This document shows positions 9,618 to 19,465 of a stretch of 64,000 nt of DNA, piece by piece. Source of the DNA: Segatella copri. GTDB lineage: Bacteria > Bacteroidota > Bacteroidia > Bacteroidales > Bacteroidaceae. The notes beneath the pieces were generated by a model. The model searched no databases and had not been told where the DNA came from. It worked only from the letters and a program-made list of their open reading frames with translations. The stretch is taken from positions 2,236,001 to 2,300,000 of the forward strand of contig NZ_CATKVU010000006.1 of NCBI RefSeq assembly GCF_949820605.1. Direction: 5' to 3'. A program made the translations under genes and the position numbers. The stretch's first letter is position 1. Every line of letters starts with the position of its first letter.

Positions 9618-10115
9618 TTACTTTCTGAAACTTTCTGTCGCCATCACCAATATATAAGTGATAACCGTACTTCCGCCTATACATTCCAACCAGTGAACCC
9701 AATTAAAGAAATTGAATGTTTCGAGTGTAAAGAACAATAGATTATAAACGAGAATGATGAAGAATACGTACCAGCAATATGCACCTACGCCGATAGAACG
9801 CATGGACGGTTCCAGATCGTCGGCGCTGTCACGCGGTACGAAAAGTTCAAACAAATAAGGTTGTAGCAGTCCTACGGCAGTCATCGAAGCTGCTGCAACA
9901 CCTGGCGTATTGGCAAATACGTCCACACAAAGCCCCATCATAAAGCACCACAATAACACCGCCCATTTAGGATGGTTGCGGCGGAAATGCAGTACCATAA
10001 TGATATACAGCAAGGGGGTGGCACAATTGAATAGATGAATATGATTAAACACCAATCCCTGTACCAGCACGAGCACCACAAAGGTAGCTAGTCTTTTCAC
10101 TAAATCTATACTCAT
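9618..10115 (-). CDS. mreD: rod shape-determining protein MreD
   Basis: This small hydrophobic protein (165 residues, about five membrane segments) lies between mreC and mrdA. Sequence conservation is weak in this family, so the call rests on size, hydrophobicity (for example the VNHIHLFNCATPLLYI start and the GLCVDVFANTPG loop) and position. It links MreC and the MreB filaments to the elongation complex. Confidence 0.85.
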   Translation of the reverse strand: MSIDLVKRLATFVVLVLVQGLVFNHIHLFNCATPLLYIIMVLHFRRNHPKWAVLLWCFMMGLCVDVFANTPGVAAASMTAVGLLQPYLFELFVPRDSADDLEPSMRSIGVGAYCWYVFFIILVYNLLFFTLETFNFFNWVHWLECIGGSTVITYILVMATESFRK

Positions 10116-10144
10116 TGCTTTTTATATCCTCTTACTATACGTCA

Positions 10145-11017
10145 TTATTGATTATTGTCTCCATTTGTTTCGATGCTATCCTGTGCTGCACGCATAATCT
10201 CCAATCGCTCTTTCATGGCGGTATCATCAATGACACATACATCACGCAGACGGGCAAAATCGGTAGAGAGGCGAAGTTGTACGCGATACGACAGGCCATC
10301 GGCGGAGTTGAACACGTGCAATATCCTGCCTACTCTCACTCCAGGAGGGAATACAGCAGAATAGCCACTCGTTACCACATAGTCACCCAATTTAAAGTGA
10401 GCATGACGTGGCACCTCTTCCAGATAGGCAAGGTCAGACACACCACCCTTCCAGCGCAGATAGCCAAAATAGCCTCTATTCTGAATCATACAACTGATGT
10501 TCGACTTCGTGTTCAATACCGGAATCACGATAGCGTAATGTTCTGCCACCAGATACACGATACCCACAACACCCGTACCGCTGATTACACCCATATCCTT
10601 GTGGATGCCATCTGCGCTACCCTTGTCAATTGTCATCAGGTTGCCGGGTTTATCGACACTATTCGCCACTACCTTAGCCGGAATCAGACGATAGTTTCTC
10701 AGCAATGCAAACTGGTCACGATGGTAGATGCTGCTATCCTTGGTCACGCTCACGAGACTGTCGGAAAGTTTCTGCACCTCCTGTTCGAGATACGCATTGC
10801 GCTGTGTCAGTTCCTGGTTCACCTTGGTAAGTGAGAAGAATGTTTCTACATTCGCATCCCATTCATACAACTTACCCGTTACGGCATTAGCCGAGGAGAA
10901 CCAGGCACTGCCCTGATAGCTGTTATACTGAAACAACAGCACCATACTCACCACCTCAAGAATCAGGAAGACAAACCAATGGTTGTATTTCGCTAAAAAC
11001 TCTAAAAGGTTGCGCAT
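10145..11017 (-). CDS. mreC: rod shape-determining protein MreC
   Basis: The 290-residue bitopic protein has one N-terminal membrane helix (about residues 12-30), a coiled coil (about 60-95, LTQRNAYLEQEVQKLSDSL), then the two beta-barrel MreC domain with LMTIDKGSADGIHKDMGVI and GDYVVTSGYSAVFPPGVRVG. It scaffolds PBP2/RodA in the periplasm. It lies 31 bases after mreB and 29 bases before mreD, consistent with an operon. Confidence 0.93.
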   Translation of the reverse strand: MRNLLEFLAKYNHWFVFLILEVVSMVLLFQYNSYQGSAWFSSANAVTGKLYEWDANVETFFSLTKVNQELTQRNAYLEQEVQKLSDSLVSVTKDSSIYHRDQFALLRNYRLIPAKVVANSVDKPGNLMTIDKGSADGIHKDMGVISGTGVVGIVYLVAEHYAIVIPVLNTKSNISCMIQNRGYFGYLRWKGGVSDLAYLEEVPRHAHFKLGDYVVTSGYSAVFPPGVRVGRILHVFNSADGLSYRVQLRLSTDFARLRDVCVIDDTAMKERLEIMRAAQDSIETNGDNNQ

Positions 11018-11048
11018 ACTTTATTCTTACTATTAGAATAAGTTCTGA

Positions 11049-12071
11049 TTATCTCATCAAGAATGAGAAACGGTCTACATTCTTCAACGCAATACCAGCA
11101 CCCTTGGCAACACTGTGCAATGGATCTTCTGCGATGTGGAATGGGATATTGATCTTATCCTGCAAACGCTTGTCGAGACCGCGGAGCAAAGCACCACCAC
11201 CAGAGAGCCAGATACCATTCTTCACAATATCGGCATAGAGCTCAGGAGGTGTGTTCTCCAATGCTGAGAGCACAGCGTTCTCTATCTTTGCCACGGTCTT
11301 ATCCAGACAGTGAGCAATCTCCTGATAGCATACAGGTACCTCCATAGGCAACGCTGTAATACGGTTAGGACCATGTACGATGAAATCTTCTGGAGCCTCA
11401 TCACCCAGATCGGTCAGAGCTGAACCCACATGAATCTTGATACGCTCAGCCATACGCTCAGAAACCTTCACGTTGTGCTGACGGCTCATATATTCCTGGA
11501 TATCGGCAGTAAGGTCGTCACCGGCTGTACGGATTGAGTTGTTCGATACGATACCACCCAATGAGATGACAGCGATTTCGGTAGAACCACCACCTATATC
11601 AACAATCATATTACCCTCTGGAGCCTCAACATCGATACCGATACCGATAGCGGCTGCCATAGGCTCAAAAATCAAATATACATCACGTCCGTCGGCATGC
11701 TCGGCAGAGTCGCGCACAGCACGAAGCTCAACTTCGGTAGAACCAGAAGGTACACCGATAACCATACGGAGTGAAGGAGAGAAGAGACGGCTACCAGTAT
11801 GAACCATCTTAATCAATCCACGCATCATCTGCTCACAGGCAGTAAAGTCGGCAATCACGCCATCACGCAATGGTCTGATAGTACGGATATTATCATGAGT
11901 CTTCTCGTACATCATCTTAGCCTTCTCGCCCACAGCAATCATCTTGTCGGTGCGGCGGTCAAGGGCTACAACAGAAGGTTCATCCACTACAATCTTATCA
12001 TCACTGATAATGATGGTATTGGCTGTACCCAAGTCCATTGCAATTTCCTGAATAAATGAAAAAAATCCCAT
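11049..12071 (-). CDS. mreB: rod shape-determining actin homologue MreB
   Basis: The 340-residue cytoplasmic actin-fold ATPase guides cell-wall elongation. MDLGTANTIII (phosphate 1), MIVDIGGGSTEIAVISLGG (phosphate 2) and LSGGGALLRGLDKRL (adenosine motif) are all present and in order. It is the first gene of the mreBCD-mrdA-rodA cluster. No clear TAnnTTTG box was found directly upstream, so transcription may come from further upstream. Confidence 0.96.
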   Translation of the reverse strand: MGFFSFIQEIAMDLGTANTIIISDDKIVVDEPSVVALDRRTDKMIAVGEKAKMMYEKTHDNIRTIRPLRDGVIADFTACEQMMRGLIKMVHTGSRLFSPSLRMVIGVPSGSTEVELRAVRDSAEHADGRDVYLIFEPMAAAIGIGIDVEAPEGNMIVDIGGGSTEIAVISLGGIVSNNSIRTAGDDLTADIQEYMSRQHNVKVSERMAERIKIHVGSALTDLGDEAPEDFIVHGPNRITALPMEVPVCYQEIAHCLDKTVAKIENAVLSALENTPPELYADIVKNGIWLSGGGALLRGLDKRLQDKINIPFHIAEDPLHSVAKGAGIALKNVDRFSFLMR

Positions 12072-12120
12072 TTCGTTTCTAAAATCTATATTATTTTAAG
12101 CTTAAAATTTTCTTTTTTTA

Positions 12121-12240
12121 GGGAGTTAAAGAGTTAAAGGAACATAGAAGCCACGGCAACAGTCTGTCATATACCGGGGATGGAATCCCCGCAGACACTT
12201 GTCCTGACTTCTTCCACTTCTAAACTCCTTAACTACTTTA
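12121..12240. repeat. long imperfect inverted repeat upstream of mreB
   Basis: The outer arms near 12124-12141 (TTAAAGAGTTAAAGGA) and 12226-12240 (TCCTTAACTACTTTA) pair imperfectly. Inside is a strong hairpin, GTCTG/CAGAC enclosing GGGGAT-GGA-ATCCCC (12162-12196). It sits between purH and mreB, both on the minus strand, and could act as terminator, mRNA leader structure or a small palindromic element. Confidence 0.5.
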
Positions 12241-12253
12241 TTTCTCCGAGAGT

Positions 12254-12847
12254 TTACTTAGCAAACCATGCATGGATTGCAGTATCGTAGTGAGAGCTTA
12301 CACCGAATGCACGCTCTGCAAACATCTTGCGGTCTTCGATATCAGTCTCAGCACCCTTTTTCTTCAGGATATCGAGCAATACGCTGTATTCAGCCTTGCT
12401 AGGAACGATCACCACGTCCTTGAAGTTTTTGGCACCTGCACGAATCAAAGAGATACCGCCAATATCGATTTTCTCGATGATATCAGCATCGCTAGCACCG
12501 CTAGCTACAGTCTGCTCGAAAGGATACAAGTCTACGATGACGAGATCGATAGAAGGGATTTCGTATTCCTTCATCTGCTCCTGGTCACCCTCGTTGTCAC
12601 GGCGAGCCAAGATACCTCCAAATATTTTAGGATGAAGAGTCTTTACGCGACCACCCAAGATAGATGGATAGGTAGTGACATCCTCAACTTTCTCGCATTC
12701 ATAACCCAAAGATTCGATAAACTTCTGGGTACCACCAGTACTCAGGAACTTTACACCCTCTTCATTCAACTTGGCGAGCAATTCGTCCAAGCCATCCTTG
12801 TGGAAGACAGACACCAACGCTGTCTTGATTTTCTTTGTTTCAGCCAT
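12254..12847 (-). CDS. purH: IMP cyclohydrolase (PurH N-terminal domain only)
   Basis: The 197-residue protein matches only the N-terminal half of bifunctional PurH: the MGS-like fold with STGGT, GGRVKTLHPKIFGGIL, and DLVIVDLYPFE followed by IDIGGISLIRAGAKN. It closes FAICAR to IMP. It ends cleanly after SSHYDTAIHAWF, exactly where the AICAR transformylase domain would begin in the usual ~510-residue enzyme. No transformylase remnant follows, so this looks like a natural split rather than damage. The formyltransferase must be elsewhere. The upstream TACCTTTG promoter is well placed. Confidence 0.85.
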   Translation of the reverse strand: MAETKKIKTALVSVFHKDGLDELLAKLNEEGVKFLSTGGTQKFIESLGYECEKVEDVTTYPSILGGRVKTLHPKIFGGILARRDNEGDQEQMKEYEIPSIDLVIVDLYPFEQTVASGASDADIIEKIDIGGISLIRAGAKNFKDVVIVPSKAEYSVLLDILKKKGAETDIEDRKMFAERAFGVSSHYDTAIHAWFAK

Positions 12848-12877
12848 TGAACTTATAAATTATAATTTATGATGGTG

Positions 12878-12885
12878 CAAAGGTA
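12878..12885 (-). promoter_or_regulatory. purH promoter -7 box
   Basis: On the minus strand this reads TACCTTTG, matching TAnnTTTG, about 30 bases upstream of the purH start. Confidence 0.65.
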
Positions 12886-12899
12886 CGAAGATTATTTTG

Positions 12900-13301
12900 A
12901 TTACACAACATTTCCCCTCATAAAATAGCATTATTTAAAGGATATTTAAAAGATAATTGAGAGAAATCAAGAAATAAGCAATCTGAGCGAATTCTAATCC
13001 TATCATTTCTTCGCATACTGAACTTTCGCCAGTAAGCCCCACACGCCTGAAAGGAACCTGGGTCTTCAGCCCGTACTTAAACCTCCTTCTTCTGTCATTC
13101 TGTCCGGAGACATCTCTTATTTCTATCTTTTATCTACCCAAAACAAGACAGATTGTCAGCAAACCATTGATTTTCAAGAAATAGGCATAAGTTTCGCTAA
13201 AGGATGGGAGGAACGCACCGGGAGGTTTCCGAAGAGGAGATTCCGGAGCTCATCCAAATAACAGAAATATGAATATATAATATAAGAAAGGAGATATAAA
13301 T
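12900..13301 (+). promoter_or_regulatory. clpB upstream region with strong ribosome binding site
   Basis: About 400 bases without a gene. I see no clear TAnnTTTG box. A stretch at 13202-13255 can close through GGATG/CATCC and could be a leader structure. AAAGGAG at 13287-13293, eight bases before the clpB ATG, is an unusually good Shine-Dalgarno sequence for a Bacteroidota gene and fixes the start. Confidence 0.4.
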
Positions 13302-15818
13302 ATGACATTCGACAAATTTACAATCAAGGCGCAGGAGGCGGTACAGGAAGCCGTAAACATTGCGCAGCGAAATGGTCAGCAAACCATCGAACCGGTGCAT
13401 CTGCTTAGCGGTATTCTTGAAAAGGCTACCGATGTGACCAACTACATCTTCCAGAAGTTGGGCATGAACGGACAGCAAATCGCTATGCTCTTGCGTCAGG
13501 AGATGCAACATCTGCCTCGTGTGCAGGGCGGCGGTCAGCCATACCTCAGCAACGAGACTAACCAGATACTGATGAATGCCGAGGATACCGCCAAGAAAAT
13601 GGGCGACGAGTTCGTTAGCGTAGAACCTATCCTGTTGGCTATCGTACAGGGCAACTCTACTGCTGCACGTATTCTGAAGGATGCTGGTGCAAATGCCAAA
13701 GATATGCTCGCTGCCATACAGGCACTGAGACAGGGACAGAACGTAAAATCACAAAGCGCTGATGATAACTATCAGAGTTTGGAGAAATATGCGAAAAACC
13801 TTGTAGAACAGGCAAGAAGCGGCAAGCTGGACCCAGTTATCGGACGTGATGAGGAAATCAGAAGAGTACTCCAGATTCTGTCACGAAGAACCAAGAACAA
13901 CCCTATTCTGATAGGTGAGCCTGGTACAGGTAAGACCGCCATCGTAGAAGGTCTTGCCGAGCGTATCGTCCGTGGCGATGTACCGGAGAATCTGAAGAAC
14001 AAGCAACTCTATTCTCTCGATATGGGTGCGCTGGTAGCCGGTGCCAAATATAAGGGTGAGTTCGAGGAGCGTCTGAAGAGCGTCATTAAAGAGGTAACCA
14101 ACGCCAACGGCCAGATTATCCTCTTCATCGATGAGATTCACACGCTGGTAGGTGCAGGCGGTGGCGAGGGTGCCATGGATGCAGCCAACATTCTGAAGCC
14201 AGCCCTGGCTCGTGGTGAGCTGAGAGCCATCGGTGCTACTACCCTCAACGAGTATCAGAAGTACTTCGAGAAGGATAAGGCGCTGGAACGCCGTTTCCAG
14301 ACCGTCATGGTCAATGAGCCTGACGAGGTAGACGCCATCAGTATCCTCCGTGGTATCAAGGAGCGCTACGAGAACCATCATAAGGTACGTATTCAGGATG
14401 ATGCCTGCATCGCAGCCGTCAAGTTATCAGAGAGATACATCTCTGACAGATTCCTCCCTGATAAGGCTATCGACCTGATGGATGAGGCAGCTGCCAAACT
14501 GAGAATGGAGCGTGACTCTGTACCAGAAGAACTGGATGAGATTACCCGCCACTTGAAGCAGTTGGAGATTGAGCGTGAGGCCATCAAGCGCGAGAATGAC
14601 CTGCCTAAGATTCAGCAGTTGGATAAGGAAATTGCAGAATTGAAGGATCAGGAGCATGACTTCCGTGCTAAATGGGAAGGCGAAAAAGCACTCGTCAACA
14701 AGATTCAGCAGGATAAGCAGGAGATAGAAAACCTGAAGTTTGAGGCTGAACGCATGGAGCGCGAAGGCAATTACGAACGCGTGGCTGAAATCCGCTATTC
14801 TAAACTGAAGGCGCTCGAGGATGACATCAAGAAAATTCAGGAGCAGCTGAAGAGTACACAGGGTGGCGCAGCGATGGTCAGAGAGGAAGTTACAGCTGAT
14901 GATATCGCTGAGGTTGTAAGCCGCTGGACCGGAATACCAGTAAGCCGTATGATGCAGAGCGAGCGTGAGAAACTGCTCCATCTGGAGGAAGAACTCCACA
15001 AGAGAGTCATCGGACAGGACGAGGCTATCACCGCTGTAAGTGATGCCGTTCGCCGCAGCCGTGCCGGTTTGCAGGATCCTAAGCGTCCTATCGCCAGCTT
15101 CATCTTCCTCGGTACTACCGGTGTAGGTAAGACGGAACTTGCCAAGGCGCTGGCTGAGTATCTGTTCAATGACGAGTCGATGATGACCCGAATTGATATG
15201 AGTGAATATCAGGAGAAGTTTAGCGTAACCCGTCTGATCGGTGCGCCTCCAGGGTATGTAGGCTACGATGAAGGTGGCCAGTTGACCGAGGCTGTACGCC
15301 GCAAACCATACAGTGTGGTTCTCTTCGATGAGATTGAGAAGGCGCATCCTGATGTATTCAATACCCTGTTGCAGGTATTGGACGATGGTCGTCTGACTGA
15401 CAACAAGGGTCGTGTAGTCAACTTCAAGAACACCATCATCATCATGACTTCCAACGCAAGCCGTGAGATGTTGCGCAAGACTTTCCGTCCTGAGTTCCTG
15501 AACCGTATTGATGATATCATTACCTTCAAGCCGTTGACCCAGGAGCAGATTGCCGAGGTTGTAGAACTTCAGATGAAGCGAGTAAAGAAGATGTTGGAGC
15601 CTCAGGGCTTTGAACTTCGCTGGACTCCTGCAGCTATCCAGTATCTGGCAAAGGTAGGATACGACCCAGAGTTTGGTGCCCGTCCTGTAAAGCGCGCTAT
15701 CCAGGATTATGTATTAAACGACTTGAGTAAGAAGATTCTTGCAGAGGAAGTAAGTCGCGAGAAGCCAATTACCATTGACTACTCAGAGGCAAACGGCATC
15801 GAGTTCAAGAATCTCTAA
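13302..15818 (+). CDS. clpB: ClpB/Hsp104 disaggregase with shortened D2 domain
   Basis: The 838-residue hexameric AAA+ chaperone rescues aggregated proteins with DnaK. It has the N-domain (1-145), first Walker A GEPGTGKT with Walker B FIDEIHT, coiled-coil middle domain (about 400-520) and second AAA+ module with GTTGVGKT, ending in [12 protein letters not shown]. The oddity is in D2. After sensor-1 TSN (716-718) only nine residues precede the arginine-finger [10 protein letters not shown], whereas E. coli ClpB has about 29 there. This is an in-frame loss of about 20-27 residues. It may impair or alter D2. A terminator follows. Confidence 0.92.
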   Translation: MTFDKFTIKAQEAVQEAVNIAQRNGQQTIEPVHLLSGILEKATDVTNYIFQKLGMNGQQIAMLLRQEMQHLPRVQGGGQPYLSNETNQILMNAEDTAKKMGDEFVSVEPILLAIVQGNSTAARILKDAGANAKDMLAAIQALRQGQNVKSQSADDNYQSLEKYAKNLVEQARSGKLDPVIGRDEEIRRVLQILSRRTKNNPILIGEPGTGKTAIVEGLAERIVRGDVPENLKNKQLYSLDMGALVAGAKYKGEFEERLKSVIKEVTNANGQIILFIDEIHTLVGAGGGEGAMDAANILKPALARGELRAIGATTLNEYQKYFEKDKALERRFQTVMVNEPDEVDAISILRGIKERYENHHKVRIQDDACIAAVKLSERYISDRFLPDKAIDLMDEAAAKLRMERDSVPEELDEITRHLKQLEIEREAIKRENDLPKIQQLDKEIAELKDQEHDFRAKWEGEKALVNKIQQDKQEIENLKFEAERMEREGNYERVAEIRYSKLKALEDDIKKIQEQLKSTQGGAAMVREEVTADDIAEVVSRWTGIPVSRMMQSEREKLLHLEEELHKRVIGQDEAITAVSDAVRRSRAGLQDPKRPIASFIFLGTTGVGKTELAKALAEYLFNDESMMTRIDMSEYQEKFSVTRLIGAPPGYVGYDEGGQLTEAVRRKPYSVVLFDEIEKAHPDVFNTLLQVLDDGRLTDNKGRVVNFKNTIIIMTSNASREMLRKTFRPEFLNRIDDIITFKPLTQEQIAEVVELQMKRVKKMLEPQGFELRWTPAAIQYLAKVGYDPEFGARPVKRAIQDYVLNDLSKKILAEEVSREKPITIDYSEANGIEFKNL

Positions 15819-15847
15819 AAAAGTAGTTTTTTATAATTTATATGAGA

Positions 15848-15890
15848 AAGGTTCCGTCGGGGAGTAACATTCCCGTCGGGACCTTTTTTT
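15848..15890 (+). terminator. clpB terminator
   Basis: A 14-bp imperfect stem (AAGGTTCCGTCGGG/CCCGTCGGGACCTT) is followed by eight T residues, 30 bases after the clpB stop. Confidence 0.8.
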
Positions 15891-16009
15891 TATGGATGCA
15901 TTCCCCAACTTTTTGGGGAAATCAACATTATATATTTTTTACGAGTATTTCCGCATCAATCACACTTAAGACCAAAATACCTAACTATTAGCATTCGTAT
16001 AATCAGTAT

Positions 16010-16441
16010 TTATTCCCTAACAGGACGGATTGAGTTTCCGTAATACCTACTGGTATAGTTCTGCGTTATAATCCCAGAACTGCCGAACCACAGGAAATAT
16101 GGATTTGACGTGTCATAAAAATCAGCCGTCCTATAATATCCAATATTATTAACGTTTTTCTGTTTTACAGGATTAACTTCAAAAACTCCTGCAGCCTTGA
16201 ACACGATGATTTTGGTTTTTGAAGCGTCCGTATAAAAATGCTTTTCAGCAAAGTCACTGTTCCATGTACTGTTTTCCTGTGAAAATCCAGTAAAGGCATC
16301 GCCCTCAGGAATCTTAAACCCTACCGGACACGGATCGTAGATAGTCTTTACCACGGGCGTATTTATATCTGGTCTACCATTGTTGATACTCCAAAGGTTT
16401 AAATACTTATTATCGTTTGACGAAGCGAACGTATTTACCGC
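16010..16441 (-). pseudogene. C-terminal remnant of a fimbrillin-like surface protein
   Basis: The minus strand encodes about 143 residues without a start; an in-frame TAA sits at 16442-16444. The sequence contains TIYDPCPVGFKIPEGDAF and ends in a NSIRPVRE motif. These are the C-terminal hallmarks of Bacteroidota fimbrillin-like and related secreted proteins, which are normally several hundred residues long. Only the tail survives and no promoter is seen. An ATG at 16354 could give a 114-residue fragment, but a functional product is unlikely. Confidence 0.6.
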
Positions 16442-16477
16442 TTAATAGCAAATGGAATTTGATAACACAAAAAAAAA

Positions 16478-16515
16478 CAATTCGTGGCTTTTCAAAAATT
16501 GAAAGCCATGAATTG
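16478..16515. terminator. inverted repeat, likely terminator
   Basis: A stem of about 17 bp (CAATTCGTGGCTTTT ... GAAAGCCATGAATTG) has one G/T variation and lies just after the 3' end of the Rpn-family gene. Confidence 0.6.
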
Positions 16516-16533
16516 GTTTCAGGTTTATAACAC

Positions 16534-17433
16534 TTATCCTTTCAGTTGCTGCAACAGTCTCTCCGACAATCCCGTAATTTCCATCACCGTCGCAACATCC
16601 ATACCTTTTGCCAGCATCTTCCTAGCAATCTCGAGGCTTCGCTGGTTCATCCCTTTCTCTATACCCTTTTCCATTCCTTCAGCCAGTCCTTCTTCTTTTC
16701 CTTCTCTCTTGGCAGTATCAATCGAATTCTTGATGTCGCGATATGCCATTTTGCTGGCTTCGTACTCCCGCTGTTCCTGCGGAGTGAATTTTGCAATCTC
16801 GGCTTCTTCAAAAAGACGGTCGAAGACCTTGTCGCACAAGGCTTTAGGACGCCGGGTAAGCTTATAGAGGTTCTTTAGTGCATAGAGCCACTTGTCGTAG
16901 AGCGTTTCCAGCTCGTCCAGCGATTTGTTGAACTTGGCGATTTCCACGTAGATAAACTCCAGCTTATCGTAGAAAACCTTGTGCGTGGCAGTATCGCATA
17001 GCTGTACATGATGGCGGATTTCTTCCTTATTGAAGGCATCCTCGTTCATGTTGAAGTTTAGCAGAGCAATTGTGTAAACATGGTTGAGCTTGAAGTCCCA
17101 TTCACTACCCTTAGGAGCCTGCTCACGAATCGGGAAGGTGGAATAGAACAGGGCACGGTCTTTGAAGTAGGTCTGGTATGCATTCTGCATTTCCACGATA
17201 AACTTCTCGCCGTTTTCTCCTTCGCAATATACATCGAAAATAGCTTTTCTGTCGGTGTAGATGTCGCCCACATTCTCTGGATTCAGATACTTCACGTCCT
17301 TAACAACTTGTCTCCCATTGAACAAGCTGTTGAGGAAACAGATCAGCAAATCCTTGTTAGGAGCTGATCCGAAAATTCGCTTAAAACCGAAATCGGTCAG
17401 CAAACTGATATATCTTTCTTCTACCTGCTTCAT
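16534..17433 (-). CDS. Rpn-family PD-(D/E)XK nuclease/putative transposase
   Basis: The 299-residue protein has the N-terminal [12 protein letters not shown] start typical of the Rpn/PDDEXK_2 family. The nuclease core is visible as D-x-Y (FDVYCEG) followed by FIVEMQN (ExQ in place of ExK). [13 protein letters not shown] follows, and a helical C-terminus has the Glu/Lys-rich [18 protein letters not shown] repeat. Rpn proteins (E. coli RpnA-E) are DNA endonucleases that promote recombination. They are often annotated as transposases without carrying inverted repeats. It has its own TAACTTTG promoter and looks intact. Confidence 0.85.
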   Translation of the reverse strand: MKQVEERYISLLTDFGFKRIFGSAPNKDLLICFLNSLFNGRQVVKDVKYLNPENVGDIYTDRKAIFDVYCEGENGEKFIVEMQNAYQTYFKDRALFYSTFPIREQAPKGSEWDFKLNHVYTIALLNFNMNEDAFNKEEIRHHVQLCDTATHKVFYDKLEFIYVEIAKFNKSLDELETLYDKWLYALKNLYKLTRRPKALCDKVFDRLFEEAEIAKFTPQEQREYEASKMAYRDIKNSIDTAKREGKEEGLAEGMEKGIEKGMNQRSLEIARKMLAKGMDVATVMEITGLSERLLQQLKG

Positions 17434-17467
17434 AATCCCAATGTTATTAATGTTTCTATTGTAGCAG

Positions 17468-17475
17468 CAAAGTTA
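17468..17475 (-). promoter_or_regulatory. promoter -7 box of the Rpn-family gene
   Basis: The minus strand reads TAACTTTG, matching TAnnTTTG, 35 bases upstream of the start. Confidence 0.6.
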
Positions 17476-17558
17476 CGATTTTCTTTTGAAACCAACAAGA
17501 GTTTTCTCAAAAAAGTTGAGAAAAAATGAAACAAAGCATATAGATACAGATAAGTTTA

Positions 17559-17783
17559 TCACCCTTCCTTAATAATCCTGTCGCTAATAGTACGCTGGGT
17601 GCTATCATAAAACACATCCTCAGAATGCTCACTGAAATGGTAACCGTCATAATATTGGCGCAATTCCTCCAGACACTCCTCGTAAGATACCCCTAACGTC
17701 TTACCCAGAGCCTCAACTTCCGGCTCCATTACAGTGGTAAGCTCGGTTTTGCTGATACCACAGATGAGTGTAGCGTACAACAA
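17559..17783 (-). pseudogene. fragment of an AAA-ATPase/PD-(D/E)XK protein
   Basis: About 75 residues, including YATLICGISKTELTTVM, VEALGKTLGVSYEECLEEL and YYDGYHFS, match an internal part of the large Bacteroidota AAA-ATPase-like proteins (DUF1703 type, normally over 500 residues). Both the P-loop N-terminus and the nuclease C-terminus are missing. After SEDVFYD the sequence leaves the family. It is a decayed remnant beside the Rpn gene. Confidence 0.6.
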
Positions 17784-18189
17784 AAATCGTTTCTGAATGA
17801 GAAGAAACCCAAAAGCCCCGACATCACGTCGAGGCCTTTGAAGTTTTTGAATGTTTCAGCAGTTTGTGTTTTTTATGTAGTTATGATTTGTTCGTTTTTG
17901 AAAATCAATTTCTTTTTCTGGGTGCAAAATTAAGACAAATATTGATATAAATCAAATAAATATCGATTTTTTATGCAAAAAACCACGTAAACGTTTACAA
18001 TTTTTGTGCACCAAAAAGACCATTTGTGAGCTATTGTGGCTAAAATACAGCTGTGCATTTTGTGTCTTTTGAATATTTTCTGCCACATTAATAAAAAAGT
18101 TAAAATATTGATGCTATATTTTGTTTTCTCTGTATTTTACACTATCTTTGCACTATCTTTTCACATTATTATATATATAAAGAAAATAG
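17784..18189 (+). promoter_or_regulatory. intergenic region with hflX promoter
   Basis: A hairpin near 17811-17840 (AAAGCCCCGAC/GTCGAGGCCTTT) lies at the left. The rest is AT-rich. TATCTTTG at 18143-18150 fits the -7 consensus and would drive hflX with a leader of about 35 bases. No gene is seen in between. Confidence 0.6.
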
Positions 18190-19437
18190 ATGAAAGAATT
18201 TGTAATATCAGAAGTCAAGGCGGAAACCGCTGTACTCGTGGGTCTGATTACCAAGACACAGGACGAAGCCAAGACAAAAGAATATCTCGACGAGTTGGAA
18301 TTTCTTGCCGATACTGCGGGGGCTGTCACCGTAAAGCGATTCACGCAGAAGGTGGTTTCTCCTAACCAGACCACCTATGTGGGTAAGGGTAAACTCGAAG
18401 AAATCAAAGAATATATCAAAAACGAAGAAGAGGAAGATAGAGAAGTAGGTATGGTCATCTTTGATGATGAGCTTTCTGCCAAACAGATCCGTAACATCGA
18501 ACAGGAACTGCAGGTGAAGATTCTGGACCGCACCTCACTCATCCTCGATATCTTCGCCATGCGTGCGCAAACCGCTGCGGCTAAAACCCAGGTAGAGTTG
18601 GCGCAATACCGCTATATGCTCCCTCGTCTGCAAAGACTCTGGACTCACCTGGAACGACAGGGCGGTGGTTCAGGATCTGGTGGCGGTAAGGGATCTGTTG
18701 GTCTGCGTGGACCGGGTGAGACCCAGCTCGAGATGGACCGCCGTATCATCCTCGGCAGAATGAGTCTCCTCAAAGAACGACTGGCAGAAATCGACAAGCA
18801 GAAGACTACACAGCGAAAAAACAGAGGCAGAATGGTACGCGTGGCACTGGTGGGCTATACCAACGTAGGTAAATCTACCATCATGAATCTGCTCAGCAAG
18901 AGCGAGGTGTTTGCAGAGAACAAACTCTTTGCCACCCTCGACACCACCGTACGCAAGGTGGTGGTAGACAACCTGCCGTTCCTCCTTGCCGATACCGTAG
19001 GATTCATCCGCAAATTGCCAACCGACCTGGTCGACTCATTCAAGAGTACCCTTGACGAGACACGCGAGGCCGACCTCCTTCTGCACGTAGTAGACATCTC
19101 ACATCCCGACTTCGAAGAGCAGATTCAGGTAGTAGAGAATACGCTCAAGGAACTGGATTGCGCCGATAAGCCATCGATGATTATCTTCAACAAGATAGAC
19201 AACTACTCATGGGTAGAAAAAGAGGAAGACGACCTCACACCGATGGAGAAAGAGAACATCCCGCTGGAAGACCTGAAGAAGACCTGGATGGCAAAACTCA
19301 ATGAGGACTGCCTCTTCATCTCGGCAAAGAACAAGGAGAACATCGACGAATTCCGCGAGATACTCTACAAGAAAGTAAGAGAGTTGCACGTACAGAAGTA
19401 TCCATACAACGACTTCCTGTACCAGGATTATGAGTAA
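18190..19437 (+). CDS. hflX: ribosome-associated GTPase HflX
   Basis: The 415-residue GTPase splits stalled or stressed 70S ribosomes. The N-terminal HflX domain has DELSAKQIRNIEQEL and DRTSLILDIFAMRA, then the Gly-rich GPGETQLEMDRR linker. The G domain has G1 GYTNVGKST near residue 222, G3 DTVGFIRKLP and G4 FNKID. The short C-terminus is normal for the family. It is followed after 28 bases by the DUF4954 gene, so they may share a transcript. Confidence 0.93.
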   Translation: MKEFVISEVKAETAVLVGLITKTQDEAKTKEYLDELEFLADTAGAVTVKRFTQKVVSPNQTTYVGKGKLEEIKEYIKNEEEEDREVGMVIFDDELSAKQIRNIEQELQVKILDRTSLILDIFAMRAQTAAAKTQVELAQYRYMLPRLQRLWTHLERQGGGSGSGGGKGSVGLRGPGETQLEMDRRIILGRMSLLKERLAEIDKQKTTQRKNRGRMVRVALVGYTNVGKSTIMNLLSKSEVFAENKLFATLDTTVRKVVVDNLPFLLADTVGFIRKLPTDLVDSFKSTLDETREADLLLHVVDISHPDFEEQIQVVENTLKELDCADKPSMIIFNKIDNYSWVEKEEDDLTPMEKENIPLEDLKKTWMAKLNEDCLFISAKNKENIDEFREILYKKVRELHVQKYPYNDFLYQDYE

Positions 19438-19465
19438 GAATATAAATATCAATAACAAGTAAGTT

